From NCBI GenBank assembly GCA_021818185.1, contig JAKAFA010000002.1, forward strand, positions 1 to 37,776: a DNA stretch of 37,776 bases, given 5' to 3'. A model generated the notes under the pieces. That model did no database searches, had not been told where the DNA came from, and saw nothing but the letters and a program-made list of their open reading frames with translations. The translations under genes and the position numbers were made by a program. Source of the stretch: Pseudomonadota bacterium. Lineage in GTDB: Bacteria > Pseudomonadota > Alphaproteobacteria > Rhodospirillales > Magnetospirillaceae. How positions within the stretch are numbered: position 1 is the first letter of the stretch; every line of letters begins with the position of its first letter. This document shows positions 1-11,233 of the stretch, piece by piece.

Positions 1-42
1 CTTGAAAGCCGGTGAATGCGTCCGGCGTGCGCGTCTCGTCAT
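1..42 (-). mobile_element. IS3-family transposase OrfA, 5' start only (runs off left edge)
   Basis: Reading the minus strand from position 42 gives 14 codons, MTRRARRTHSPAFK, before the window ends. This matches the usual opening of the small DNA-binding OrfA subunit of IS3-family elements, in which a basic start is followed by a HSPAFK-type motif leading into a helix-turn-helix. A strong Shine-Dalgarno sequence, AGGAGG, lies just upstream of the ATG at about 49-54. It is too short for the ORF track. The terminal inverted repeat should lie between here and about position 95, but its other end is outside the window so I cannot place it. The element sits right behind the peptidase-like gene and may have cut that gene's 3' end. 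The family call rests on few residues. Confidence 0.6.
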
Positions 43-92
43 AGCCCTTCCTCCTGGGCGGCATCTTCGCCGCCATCAGGCAGGAAATCCAC

Positions 93-1382
93 TTATCCCG
101 CTGTCCGAATTTCCAAGACCGGCTCTGGCGACAGCTGGGTGCCGGCCCCGAAGGTGGTGACCGTGCCGTTCTGGCTCAATTGGCCCGAGCCGTCGGTGGC
201 GACGATGCCGGAGACGGCGGAATCGCCGCTGCCGGTGCTGAAGGTGGTGCCGCCGGCGCTGCCGTTGCCGAGCGTCACCGCCTGCCCGGGGGGCGCGGTG
301 AACACTGTGCCGTTAGCCGAAGCCAGTGTGGCAATGCTCGTGCTGGGATTGATTGTCAGTGTGCCCGAGGCCAACGGAATCGAGATGGTGCTGTCGGCAT
401 TGGTCACCGCCGAGCCGGTTGTGCCGTTAATGGTGTAGGAACCAGTGAGACAATTACCGCTAGCATCCGGCACGCTGGCCGTTGTGATCACCAGGGTTCC
501 ATTAGACATACCTTGAACTTCGGACACGCTTCCATCGGAATTTTGCGTCGTTCTTGTCCAGCTTCCATCATATTTGAGCTGATATAGGTTACCTGTCGAG
601 GTAACAATTGCAATGCCATTGTCTATATTTTTATAGCTGCTGATCGTACCAATTTCCCCGGCGAAAGCATTTTGCCATTGATTTCCCAGGGCTGTGGCCT
701 CGGAGGGGGTTATTCCTGGCAGGCCGATATCGCCATTAATATCTGCAGACTGCCCTTGAGCGTATAACGCGCTCGTAATGACATTTGAAGCGCCGCTTGG
801 ATCGCTCATGTCAATGGGAAGGCTGAAACTTACAGAAGGAGCATCGACTTCTTTAAGAATGATGCCCTGGCTGTCGGTTATTGGCTGAAGTATCGCTGCC
901 GCTCCCTGCGGATCGTAGAGTGAATCGTTTGGCCTCAAGAAGCCCGTAATGGCTTTTGCTCCTCCCCAATACGTACCTCCATTTATGGAAAATTGCGCTT
1001 CGTCAGGGCCGGTACTAGTTTGCGAACCATAAAATATACCCTTGCCGGTACTTGGGTCATAGAATTTTACAATTCCAACATGCCCCTGGAATGTAATAAT
1101 ATCGCCCGCTTGGACATCTGCCGGGGCGACAGAGTCAAACATACTGCCTGCGACAAAGTTCCCTGTCGTCAGCCGCTGTGAGCCAACGTTGTAGCCGGCT
1201 GCCAGTAGTGATTGATAAACCAGTCCAGAGCAATCTATGCCTGGACCAACGTTACCATATTGATCAGACTCAAGGGTCGTACCGTTGTTGTGCCCTGGCA
1301 CGCCGTTGTAAATAAACGAACCATTTAACCCGACTCCGAAGCGCGATTCGGCGGCCGTAAGGATCTGACTGTTAGCTGGCAT
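93..1382 (-). CDS. NlpC/P60-type cysteine peptidase with Ser/Gly/Thr-rich tail, candidate T1SS cargo
   Basis: A 429-residue protein. Residues ~1-150 look like an NlpC/P60 or CHAP-type peptidoglycan hydrolase: IDCSGLVYQ carries the likely nucleophile Cys51 and QGHVGIV carries the likely His101. The rest is low in charge and rich in Ser, Thr, Gly and Asn, with beta-strand-like stretches (VTLGNGSAGG, GTVTTFGAG) resembling the stalks of proteins exported by type I systems. No N-terminal signal peptide is visible, which fits type I rather than Sec export. An AGGAGG lies 9 nt before the ATG. The gene follows the RCC1-like gene by 22 nt and is the last gene of the exporter cluster. Base composition is more AT-rich than its neighbours, suggesting acquisition. 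The C-terminus may be altered by the adjacent IS. Secretion and cell-wall cleavage are inferred. Confidence 0.7.
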   Translation of the reverse strand: MPANSQILTAAESRFGVGLNGSFIYNGVPGHNNGTTLESDQYGNVGPGIDCSGLVYQSLLAAGYNVGSQRLTTGNFVAGSMFDSVAPADVQAGDIITFQGHVGIVKFYDPSTGKGIFYGSQTSTGPDEAQFSINGGTYWGGAKAITGFLRPNDSLYDPQGAAAILQPITDSQGIILKEVDAPSVSFSLPIDMSDPSGASNVITSALYAQGQSADINGDIGLPGITPSEATALGNQWQNAFAGEIGTISSYKNIDNGIAIVTSTGNLYQLKYDGSWTRTTQNSDGSVSEVQGMSNGTLVITTASVPDASGNCLTGSYTINGTTGSAVTNADSTISIPLASGTLTINPSTSIATLASANGTVFTAPPGQAVTLGNGSAGGTTFSTGSGDSAVSGIVATDGSGQLSQNGTVTTFGAGTQLSPEPVLEIRTAG

Positions 1383-1404
1383 ATTGGCGCCCTCCTAGTC
1401 GAGA

Positions 1405-2535
1405 TTATGGTTCGTTGTTTGCGAACATGGAGAAAAATTTACCATTGTCGTCTAGCCCAATTATCCGTAAGTCTGGTCCCATATAAGTATCTGCAATCTG
1501 ATAAATGTTTTTTTTCTTAATAACAGGAACAGGAGAGAAGCGTTCTGGCATGTTTTCCGCACTTCCACCCCTTAACCTGCATTTGTCTCCAGAGTTGTAC
1601 CAGACAGAATTGATTGATCTGTACGAAACTGACCCGTCATACCTTAAGAAGAATACAGGATAATATTCGTCAAAATAAGGAATAAGTAATGTCTTTACAT
1701 CATAAATATCTTTTATCTCGAATGGAGATAGCGCTGAATCATCATTAAGCTGCGGGCACCCTCCCCAGACAAAAACCCGACCCGTTTTTGTTACGGCGTA
1801 ACTGTGAAAATGCCCGGAGAATACGTGGGCTACGTCTGCTATAGCTGTGATCCTGTTGACCCCCACACTTTTAAATTTTTCTGAGGCAATGCCAAGCACG
1901 CCGAATCTATTTAGACCCCACGCATAAATCGCACCGCTCTGGCCAAGAGCCAGCGCGTTAAGCCCGTTGGTGGAGATATCGATCACGGGCTCCGGAAGCG
2001 GCACATGAACCGGTGAAGATGGCTGAATAATTCGGTCCGGGCTGTCCAAAAGTCGTGAAGCAGGGTTAGGAGGGATGCCGTCGAGTACCCCAAACTTGGT
2101 ATGGCCTATCCCCCAGACGGTACCATCGGCCAGTCGGATCAATGTTGCCCAGGCCGTAGAGGTAACTTCCTGCGCATCGTTCAGTTTTCCTACGCGACGC
2201 GCCTTGGAAAATTTGACTGGGGCGGACTCACTTTCTTCATGCACAGGCCTGGCAGCATCCAAACCAGCATTCCATGTCCAAACCCAACCCCGCCGATCAA
2301 CTGCCGCAGTCCCCGAAACGGAAACAGCGTTGGATACGCCTTGAATGTTAGTGGGCTCAGTTAACTCGGCAGGATAGCGGAAAGCTACGATATGGCCGGA
2401 GGAGTCGATATAGGTAGGATAAACCGATTCAGTCACCATCCCCGCAGAAGAAACGCTTGTTTGGTATTGCAAAATAACAAGTAAAACTAGTGCTACGCTA
2501 AATTTAATGCACAAGTTTAAATAAAATTTCGCCAC
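1405..2535 (-). CDS. RCC1-repeat-like exported protein
   Basis: About 376 residues from the GTG chosen here. The N-terminus has a short basic stretch then a hydrophobic core (FSVALVLLVILQY) ending in SVSSAG, a plausible Sec signal or anchor. The body contains RCC1-type blade motifs such as IYAWGLNRFGVLG, VFVWGGC and VWGIGHTKFGVLDG, so a beta-propeller is likely. These propellers usually act as protein-binding scaffolds. The track ORF begins at 2724, and an ATG at 2715 has a good ribosome site. Those starts would translate an intergenic-type palindrome (2651-2677), so I prefer GTG 2535. GTG 2577 is another option, and neither GTG has a good ribosome site. Composition is markedly more AT-rich than the exporter genes upstream. 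It lies between hlyD and the peptidase on the same strand. The function is unknown. Confidence 0.6.
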   Translation of the reverse strand: MAKFYLNLCIKFSVALVLLVILQYQTSVSSAGMVTESVYPTYIDSSGHIVAFRYPAELTEPTNIQGVSNAVSVSGTAAVDRRGWVWTWNAGLDAARPVHEESESAPVKFSKARRVGKLNDAQEVTSTAWATLIRLADGTVWGIGHTKFGVLDGIPPNPASRLLDSPDRIIQPSSPVHVPLPEPVIDISTNGLNALALGQSGAIYAWGLNRFGVLGIASEKFKSVGVNRITAIADVAHVFSGHFHSYAVTKTGRVFVWGGCPQLNDDSALSPFEIKDIYDVKTLLIPYFDEYYPVFFLRYDGSVSYRSINSVWYNSGDKCRLRGGSAENMPERFSPVPVIKKKNIYQIADTYMGPDLRIIGLDDNGKFFSMFANNEP

Positions 2536-2650
2536 TGCGTGCAAATTGCAATCATGTATTATTCGTGGAATATTCACTTTTACAACATCCAGTTTGAGAG
2601 AGTTTGGTAAGTGTGGTGGCAGCGAGCCCTCATCCAGCCGCTGCGCGGCC

Positions 2651-2677
2651 ACCCTCTCCCACTTGGCGGGAGAGGGT
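2651..2677. repeat. Perfect palindrome of a dispersed intergenic repeat type
   Basis: ACCCTCTCCC and GGGAGAGGGT form a perfect 10-bp inverted repeat around a 7-nt loop. It is flanked by CCCTCATCCAGCCGCTGCGC and GCGGCCCCTCGCG, the layout of a widespread proteobacterial intergenic palindromic repeat. It lies about 45 nt after the hlyD stop, where it could attenuate transcription or protect the mRNA end. Being intergenic in type, it argues against the longest start of the RCC1-like ORF. Only one copy is in the window. Confidence 0.55.
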
Positions 2678-2720
2678 GTAGCGGCCCCTCGCGTCGCTAT
2701 GGCAGCATTGCTCATTCTCC

Positions 2721-4281
2721 TCACCTCTCCCTGAAGCTCTCATCGACATGCTGGATCACCGGGTCCAGCAGGTAGCTGATCACCCGGCGGCGGCCGGTCT
2801 TGATTTCGGCGGTGACCGCCATGCCGGGGGTCAGGGCCACGTCCTTGCCGTCGGCGCGGATGGTGGTGCGGTCGGGGTGGATGCGCACCGAATAGACCGG
2901 CCCGCCGGCCTCCGCCATCCGGCCGGCGGAATCGTGGCTGTCGCCATTCTCCGGCGGCGGGCGCCGGGTGGGGTCGCTGTCGGGGCCCTCGACGGCGTCG
3001 GAGGAGACCAGGGTCACCTCGCCCGGCACGGTGCCGTAGCGGGTGAAGGGGAAGGCCTCCACCTTGATCTCCACCTTCTGGCCGGGCAGCACGAAGCCGG
3101 CATCCTTGTTGGGCAGCGCCGCCTCGACGGCGATGCCCACGTCGTCGGGGACCACCATCAGCACCGGGGCCCCCAAAGTCACCACCGCGCCGGGGGCGTT
3201 GACCGCCAGTTGCTGCACCACGCCGTCCACCGGGGCGGTAAGGCGCAGCAGGCGGTCGCGGTCCCTGGCCTTGGCCAGGTCCTGGGCCAGCGAGGCGGCC
3301 TTCTGCTCGGCCTCGGCCAATTGGCCGAAGGCCTCGGCGCGGAACTGGCCGTCGGCCTGTTTCAGGCGCTCGGCGACGTTGTCCACCGCCGCCCGGGCTT
3401 CGGCCAGCTTGTGGGTGGCGCCTTCCAGTTCCTGGCGGCGATCCACCAGATCCTGCTGCACCTGCAGGTAATCCAGCTTGCTGCTCAGGCCCTTTTCCGC
3501 CAGGCCGCCGCGGATGCGGGCGCGTTCGGCCAGCAGCGGCACAGTGTCCTTGAGGCGGGCGATCTCCGCTCCGGCGGCCTGGACGTCGGCCCGTCTCTCG
3601 TCGCGCTCGCGTTCCAGGGCGCCGATGGTCGAACGGTAATCGGCCAGCTTGTGGGCCAGTTCGGCCTGATGCACCGCCAGCAGGTCGGGCGGCGCCGACA
3701 CTCCCCGCGGCAATTCCAGCCGGTCGCTGCCCCGCAGCAGGGCGCGCAGCCGCGAAGCGGTGACCACCTGTTCCAGCCGCTCCCGCGCCAGCCGGGCGGT
3801 GTCGGCCTCCGACCCGGTGCGATCCAGCTCGATCAGCACCTGGCCGGCCGTCACCCGGTCGCCGTCCTTGACGTGGATGGCCGCCACCGTGCCGGATTCG
3901 GGCGCGGCCACCGGCTTGGTCTTGCCGGCCGGGATGATGCGCCCCTGGGCGGTGGCGTGGATATCCACCCGGCCGAGGCTGGCCCACAGCAGCGCGGCGG
4001 TGAACAGGGCGACGATGGCCGCCCCGGTGGTGCGGCCCAGCGGCGAGGCGGGCGTCTCGGTGATTTCGATCACCGCCGGCAGGAAGGCCAGTTCGTCGGC
4101 ATTGCGCCCGGCCAGCCTGGGGCGTAGGCGGTCGAGCTGCCAGGCCGCCTGCCACACCGCGGCGTGCCGGCGCAACGGTTCCAGGCGCATCAGGGCCTCG
4201 TCGTGCCAGCCCTCGGGCAGTCGGGCGCCGACCCAGTCCGTGGCCGCGCGAAGGCGGGTTTCAAGCGCGGCGCGGACACGG

Positions 4282-4295
<14 letters not shown>
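2721..4295 (-). CDS. Type I secretion membrane fusion protein (HlyD family)
   Basis: A 524-residue periplasmic adaptor linking the inner-membrane ABC exporter to an outer-membrane TolC-type channel. A cytoplasmic N-terminus of ~90 residues leads to one membrane helix (IVALFTAALLWASLG, ~93-107). A biotinyl-lipoyl-like half follows (ESGTVAAIHVKDGDRVTAGQ), then a long Ala/Arg/Glu-rich coiled-coil hairpin, the second lipoyl half (TAPVDGVVQQLAV), and the typical C-terminal HlyD region ending VISYLLDPVIQHVDESFRER. I chose ATG 4295 rather than the track start because AGGAGG precedes it by 6 nt. That start overlaps the ABC gene's stop by 14 nt, indicating translational coupling. No tolC homologue is in the window, so the outer-membrane partner must be elsewhere. 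Confidence 0.92.
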
Positions 4296-6429
<2,134 letters not shown>

Positions 6430-6607
6430 CGTCCCCCCACACCGCGGCCGTGGCGGCCCAGCAACTTTTGACTACAGGATTGGCGTGTTTCCGCCTTTTC
6501 GGTTCATCCTATCGTACTGAAACGGATAGTCGAGTCGTTTTGTGCGCATCCGGTGTAGGATGTGACGGGAGGCGGCTTGCCGAGGTCGTGGTGCGCAGGG
6601 AGGGGCC

Positions 6608-6892
6608 ATGAGGGGAATGGCGGCGGTGGCGATTGCCGGCCTGGTTGCCGGCTGCACCGGCATGGTGAACCGCTACGATGCGATGTCAGACTGCCAGAAG
6701 GACTATCCGATCCCCCAGGGCGCCCTCATCCGCTATTGGGCGTCGTATTACAGCGATCGTGGGGCCGCGCAGCAACTTGCCGACCATGACCGTCAGATCG
6801 AGGCTTGCTATCGGAACAAATTGGCGGCAATGGGGGCGGGCGGCCGGGCGAAGGGCAAGGGGGCGGAGCCGGGCGGGGTGGCAGGGAATTGA
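6608..6892 (+). CDS. Small putative lipoprotein
   Basis: A 94-residue protein starting MRGMAAVAIAGLVAGC. This is a short hydrophobic signal with a lipobox (LVAGC, Cys16), so a lipid-anchored envelope protein is likely. After processing it contains a compact region with two Cys (SDCQKDYPIPQG, IEACYRN) that might form a disulfide, then a Gly/Lys/Ala-rich tail. GGGAGGGG lies just before the ATG. It is transcribed away from the type I exporter with a ~178-nt divergent gap. I do not recognise a named family. Small entry-exclusion or outer-membrane lipoproteins have similar layouts, but nothing here shows the role. Confidence 0.6.
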   Translation: MRGMAAVAIAGLVAGCTGMVNRYDAMSDCQKDYPIPQGALIRYWASYYSDRGAAQQLADHDRQIEACYRNKLAAMGAGGRAKGKGAEPGGVAGN

Positions 6893-7247
6893 GACCGCCG
6901 AGGCGGTGAACCGCGCCGCGGAGCGCGGTAGCGGGCAATTTCCGAATGCACTTCAACCCCAGCCGCGACAGCCTCAGGGCGCGGGCGGCGGCGCTGTCTT
7001 CGCCGATCAATCCTCGGTCGCGGCAATCGACCCCCAGCGTTCGAGACGGAGATTGGGGTGCGGCCGCCCCGGCGGCCGGCGACGACAGACCGTGACAGAG
7101 GGCCGTCGCATCCGCCCTCGATCCGGCCGGCTTGCTCGGTCCGGGGGCGGTGCGGTTCATGCCCGGGCACGTGCGAAGCTATGACGGTTGGGCTGGCCGT
7201 CGCTCGCCACGAATCCCCGCCCAATCATGGTGGCGCGGAAACTCACT
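6893..7247. other. 355-nt stretch without a convincing gene
   Basis: This lies between two converging genes, the lipoprotein and the last cas-type gene. I see GC-rich hairpins just after the lipoprotein stop, for example ACCGCGC-cgcgga-GCGCGGT, which could end transcription although no T-run follows. ORFs in all frames here are short shadows without recognisable motifs. I looked for CRISPR repeats and for remains of cas4, cas1 or cas2, which often lie beyond cas3 in this subtype, and found none. Confidence 0.5.
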
Positions 7248-8255
7248 TCATCCCGCGGGGCGCGCCCTGGTGAAATTCATGAATTTTCCAACCGAAATCC
7301 GCCTCGCCACCAAGAGGTGATCGACGCCCAAATGGGTGAGGCCGCCGGCCTTGTGCAGATCGGGATGGGCAAGCAAAGCGCGGATAGCGGATAGCGTCGC
7401 CGGGTGGCTCCAGATGGGCCATGCGAAGGAAAAGCCGTCTTGGCCGAAGGAACCGCCGACGATCGCGGGGCGCACCCTGCCGGCCCGCGTTTCCGGAACC
7501 AGCGGGATCGCAGCGAGGCCAACGGCGGCCAGACGATTGGCCCCGTGCTGGGTGCCACCCTTGTAGGCGGGATCGGTGGGATCACCGGCCAGGAGGGCGT
7601 AGCGCACATCCTCTTCCGGATCCCAGCGGAAGGAAAAGGTCGGGTCCCGGCGGTGCCACGGCATGAACAGGGCCTCGGCGAGGCAATCGGCGGCGGAAAG
7701 GGTAACGGCCGCCTTGCCCCTTCCGCGCGGCGGCGGGGCGGGGTCGGCGGGAACCTTCGCCAGTCTCTCCAGGAAATGCTGGTGACCCTGGCCAAACAGA
7801 AGGCACAGCGGCGTCGGATCAATGGGGGAGTTGCCGGGATGCCGGTCCTCCTTAACGGCGGCATCGCTCATCAGGGCGGCCAGCAGGTCCGCTCGCCCGC
7901 GTGCCGAGATTGTCGCGTTGCCAGCGACCTCCTCGAGCAGTCGAAGTGCCTCGTCGCGCGCGTAGTTGAGATCCTTCCGGGTCCACTGCCCCAAATCATG
8001 GTCGGCGGCAAGGACGGAAAGGCCGGCAGCGGCGGCCTCGGCGACCTCTTCCCTGGTGACCGAAACGGCAAGACACAGCAGCGGACGCAACGGTGGAGTA
8101 TCGAGGTCCCAGGCGGCTCGGGGATGACGCTTGCCGCCCTCCGGCCGATCACGGTCGGCGGCCTCCAGCGCCCTCAACACGCCGAGCAGGGCCAGGAAGG
8201 CGAGCAGATTGTCCGGTTCCAGCCCGTCGAGCCGGTGGCGGGTCGCGGCGGTCAT
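7248..8255 (-). CDS. Type I-G CRISPR-associated protein, probable Cas3-extension family
   Basis: A 335-residue protein beginning MTAATRHRLDGLEPDNLLAFLALLGVLRALE. The LEPDNLLAFLALLG-type opening followed by acidic and aromatic segments resembles proteins encoded just after cas3 in type I-G (formerly I-U) loci, annotated as the Cas3-extension family. A short Cas8-like large subunit is the alternative. I chose ATG 8255 because it overlaps the cas3 stop as ATGA, a tight coupling, while the longer ORF start lies inside cas3. Other visible features are a basic proline-rich linker (DPAPPPRGRGKA) and a His/Trp-rich patch (FMPWHRRDPTFSFRWDP). No catalytic motif is evident. It is the last gene before a gene-poor stretch, so its C-terminus could be altered by the deletion that removed the rest of the locus. 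Confidence 0.6.
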   Translation of the reverse strand: MTAATRHRLDGLEPDNLLAFLALLGVLRALEAADRDRPEGGKRHPRAAWDLDTPPLRPLLCLAVSVTREEVAEAAAAGLSVLAADHDLGQWTRKDLNYARDEALRLLEEVAGNATISARGRADLLAALMSDAAVKEDRHPGNSPIDPTPLCLLFGQGHQHFLERLAKVPADPAPPPRGRGKAAVTLSAADCLAEALFMPWHRRDPTFSFRWDPEEDVRYALLAGDPTDPAYKGGTQHGANRLAAVGLAAIPLVPETRAGRVRPAIVGGSFGQDGFSFAWPIWSHPATLSAIRALLAHPDLHKAGGLTHLGVDHLLVARRISVGKFMNFTRARPAG

Positions 8256-11233
8256 GCGGAGGCTCCATCCTCGGCCAGGCGAAGGGCTGCCTCCTCCGAA
8301 GCCCGGTGGTCGGCCAGGCGCAGGATGGCCTCCAGGCGGGCCAGTTCCCAAACGCCGTAGCGGGCCTTGAGGCATTCGTAAAGCGCGGGCCAGTCGAGGC
8401 CGTCGCGATCATAGGCCAGGGACTGGGGCCCGGCTCCGGGCGGCAGCGTTGACAACGGCAGGCCGAGTATCCCGGGCAGACCGGTGCGCGCCTCTCGGTC
8501 CTCGGGATCGGCATGGGGAAAGAAGGGACGCCCATGGCCGTGGTGGGTTCCCACCAGCCACAGCACCAGATCGGCATCTTTCGCTTCGGCGAAACGGGGG
8601 ATCAGGGGGGCCAACCGAACGGATAGTGCCTCGTGCCGCCAGTGGTCGGGCAACCGGGTGCGCGCCCTGGCCTCGCGGGGGAGCGGCCGGGCCGACTTGG
8701 CGAGGACATGGGCGGGGTCGGTGCCGAGCGGGTCACCAAAGGCCAGCCACCCCTGAAACCGTGGATCGGCCTTGCCGATGTCGTGGCAATACCCCGCCAC
8801 TTTCAGGTCAAGGACACGCTCCTCCGCCAGGCCGGCCCGCCGCGCGAACGCTTCCGCTACCGCTTCCACCTCCCGGGCGTGCCGGTCGAGCGGCAGGGCA
8901 TAGCCCGGCAGCGATCCGGCCATGTCATCCTCGGTGGCGGCGCCATGCCCATCTTCAGCGTCGCCGCCCCCTTTCAAGCCCGACCGCGCGACGAACACGA
9001 CCCCCCGCGGGCGCCCGTCCTCGTCGACGCCGTAGAGATCCGTGCGCGCCTCCACACTGCGGCGGCCTTTCCTGGCGTGATCCAGGCACCCGAGGGCCTC
9101 CCGGATGGAATCGGGCAGGGGGAGCGCGGCCACGGCATCGCGCAGATCCCGCCAGTGCCGGGTTTCGGCCCCGACGATGGCCTGGGCGAGCGCCTGGCTG
9201 CCACCGTCGTCGTCACCGGTCAGCAATCCCGGCGCCACCCGCACCGCGAAATGGCGCCCGACGAAAGGCCGAGCGGCCTTATCGGCCACATCGGCGGCCG
9301 GATCGCGGCGATCGGGGGTCCAGCCGAATTCGTCCACCCCGCCATAGGCCGCCGGAACCACCACCGCGTCGCCGGGACGAATATCCCCAGGCCGGATCCA
9401 GGCGGAGCGGTCATCGTCGCCGGCCCAGCGGAACACCGGCCTCGCTTCCGGCCGCCGCCGCGACAGCGTCGCTTCTTCGGGACCGGCGGCGGGAATGTCG
9501 GCCAGGAGGCCGGCGGTCCCGTCAGCGTCTTCAAGCCAGCGGCGCACCGCCCACACCGGCAGGTCGATGGCCTCGGCGGCCCGCGGCGGCACCAGCAGGA
9601 GAAGGCGGCGCATGCCTTCCTTCGGAACAGCGGTGTCCACGTCCGCCCGCCAGATGACGGACACCGCATCCGCGGCGCGGTCGGGGCCATGGAGATAGAG
9701 CGCCACCTCGGGATCGGCCGCGGGAACGGGCGAGGTCTGGGACAACAGGTCGAGATGGGCGGGCAACAGCACGGGGGCGTCCGGCTTGGGGGAAAGAGCG
9801 TCCTCCGGCACCGACCGCTTCGCGAAGGCGGCCAAGCCGAAATCGACGACGGCATCGGCACCTTTGCGGGGCGGGCCATCGGCGGTGCCGGTCAGATACG
9901 TCCATGCCTCTCCGGCGGCTGTGCCGTAGACCGGATCCTTGGCGTCGGCCTTGCCGCCGACGATGGCGGCGTGGGGGGTGATGTTCCGACCGGCGCGGTT
10001 GAGCCGCCCGAAGCGCTGGCGCAGGGCATCGACGGGGGCGGCGTCGGTAACGAGTCCGTCCAGGTCGATGTCCACTCCCGCCTCGACGCATTGGGTGGCG
10101 ACGATCACCAGCGGCCGGTCCAGCTCGCGTCGGCAACCGGTGCGGATCGGCTTCAGCTTGCCGGCGAGGTCGTCGCGATCCACGGGCCGGGCCGGGCCGA
10201 TCATCAGCAGCCGATCGGCGGCCTCGGCATCGAGGTGCCGGCCAAGCTCCTCAAACACCGTCCGTGCCCGCCCCACGCGGTTGACCACCACGCCGAGGGC
10301 GGAGTTCTTGTCCATGGCCATCAACGCCCGCAGCGTTTCGCCGACGATCACTTTGACTCGTCGCCGCTCTTCGGCCTGATCCGCTGCCTCGTTCCCGTCA
10401 TCGGCCTCGGCGGTCCGCATGCCGCCGAGATCGACCAGCCGGGCCGGCTTGGGGCTGTGCCAACGGGTGGCGAGAACGGGATCGGCGTAGTCCTCCGGCT
10501 CCAGGCCGACGCGGCCGCCCGCCCTGTCTCCCGGCGTGGCGGTCAACAGCGACACCCCCCAGGGGGCGGCGGCATCCGTGCATTGGCGCCAGTCGTTCTC
10601 CCGGTAGCGCCTTACCCAATGAAGCGTCTGGCGGAACGGTTCGGAGAGATGCGCCTCGTCCAGCAGGATCAGGCAGTCGGCACCGACCAGACCGGCATGA
10701 ACCGGCTTCATGCGGTCGGACACGCCGTAGCCCCGGAACAGCAGGCGCGAGCCCACCTGATCCACGGTCGAGCACAGGATGGTGGGCTGGGACGGCGTGC
10801 GGGCCCAGTCGTCCTCCCGCGGAATGCCGCCGCGCAGGCGGCGGGCGACCAGCGGCGGGGCGTCCGGCCCGGCCAGCAACCACAGGCGGTCCGCCACCCT
10901 CCCGATGACGGAATGGCCCGGATCGGCAAGGGCGTTGACGATCCTCTCCGCCCGCGCGAAGGCATCGTCCACCACCAGCCGGCGGTCCACCACCAGGGCG
11001 ATCCGCACCGGCGCCCGTCGCGCCGCTCCGCGATCGGCGTCCAGGGCGAGAGTGAATACGGCCACGTCCAACGCCGCCGTCTTGCCGAAGCCGGTGGGCA
11101 GGTCCAGCACCGCGGGCCAGGTGCCGTCCTCGGCCACCAGCCGGGCGAGCCGCGTCTGCCAGGGGAACGGCGGATGCCCATGGATCGCCTGGAAGAAGGC
11201 GGGGAAATCATCGGCCGTCAGGTCAGGGGACAT
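8252..11233 (-). CDS. cas3: Type I-G CRISPR-associated helicase-nuclease Cas3 (HD domain at C-terminus)
   Basis: A 993-residue protein that in an active system is recruited by Cascade to unwind and cut target DNA. The helicase comes first: Walker A DLPTGFGKT (~44-52), LILLDEAHL (~193), motif III LLTATPG, and motif VI QRFGRLNRAGR (~404). The HD nuclease is at the C-terminus (GYCHDIGKADPRFQGWL, ~816), followed by further metal-ligand-type His (DHWRHEALS, GTHHGHGRPFF). Helicase-then-HD order is the hallmark of type I-G/I-U Cas3, opposite to most type I systems. ATG 11233 has GGAGGG 5 nt upstream and overlaps the csb2 stop by 11 nt. All motifs I can check are intact, yet Cascade genes other than a csb2 stub are missing, so interference from this locus alone is impossible. 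Confidence 0.9.
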   Translation of the reverse strand: MSPDLTADDFPAFFQAIHGHPPFPWQTRLARLVAEDGTWPAVLDLPTGFGKTAALDVAVFTLALDADRGAARRAPVRIALVVDRRLVVDDAFARAERIVNALADPGHSVIGRVADRLWLLAGPDAPPLVARRLRGGIPREDDWARTPSQPTILCSTVDQVGSRLLFRGYGVSDRMKPVHAGLVGADCLILLDEAHLSEPFRQTLHWVRRYRENDWRQCTDAAAPWGVSLLTATPGDRAGGRVGLEPEDYADPVLATRWHSPKPARLVDLGGMRTAEADDGNEAADQAEERRRVKVIVGETLRALMAMDKNSALGVVVNRVGRARTVFEELGRHLDAEAADRLLMIGPARPVDRDDLAGKLKPIRTGCRRELDRPLVIVATQCVEAGVDIDLDGLVTDAAPVDALRQRFGRLNRAGRNITPHAAIVGGKADAKDPVYGTAAGEAWTYLTGTADGPPRKGADAVVDFGLAAFAKRSVPEDALSPKPDAPVLLPAHLDLLSQTSPVPAADPEVALYLHGPDRAADAVSVIWRADVDTAVPKEGMRRLLLLVPPRAAEAIDLPVWAVRRWLEDADGTAGLLADIPAAGPEEATLSRRRPEARPVFRWAGDDDRSAWIRPGDIRPGDAVVVPAAYGGVDEFGWTPDRRDPAADVADKAARPFVGRHFAVRVAPGLLTGDDDGGSQALAQAIVGAETRHWRDLRDAVAALPLPDSIREALGCLDHARKGRRSVEARTDLYGVDEDGRPRGVVFVARSGLKGGGDAEDGHGAATEDDMAGSLPGYALPLDRHAREVEAVAEAFARRAGLAEERVLDLKVAGYCHDIGKADPRFQGWLAFGDPLGTDPAHVLAKSARPLPREARARTRLPDHWRHEALSVRLAPLIPRFAEAKDADLVLWLVGTHHGHGRPFFPHADPEDREARTGLPGILGLPLSTLPPGAGPQSLAYDRDGLDWPALYECLKARYGVWELARLEAILRLADHRASEEAALRLAEDGASA

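Noticed and set aside
2748-4127. 459-residue plus-strand ORF opposite hlyD
   Set aside because: Composition typical of an antisense shadow, with no motifs and no ribosome site. The HlyD frame has clear homology.
6893-7247. CRISPR array or leader next to the cas genes
   Set aside because: No sequence of 25-37 nt recurs at regular spacing here or elsewhere in the window.
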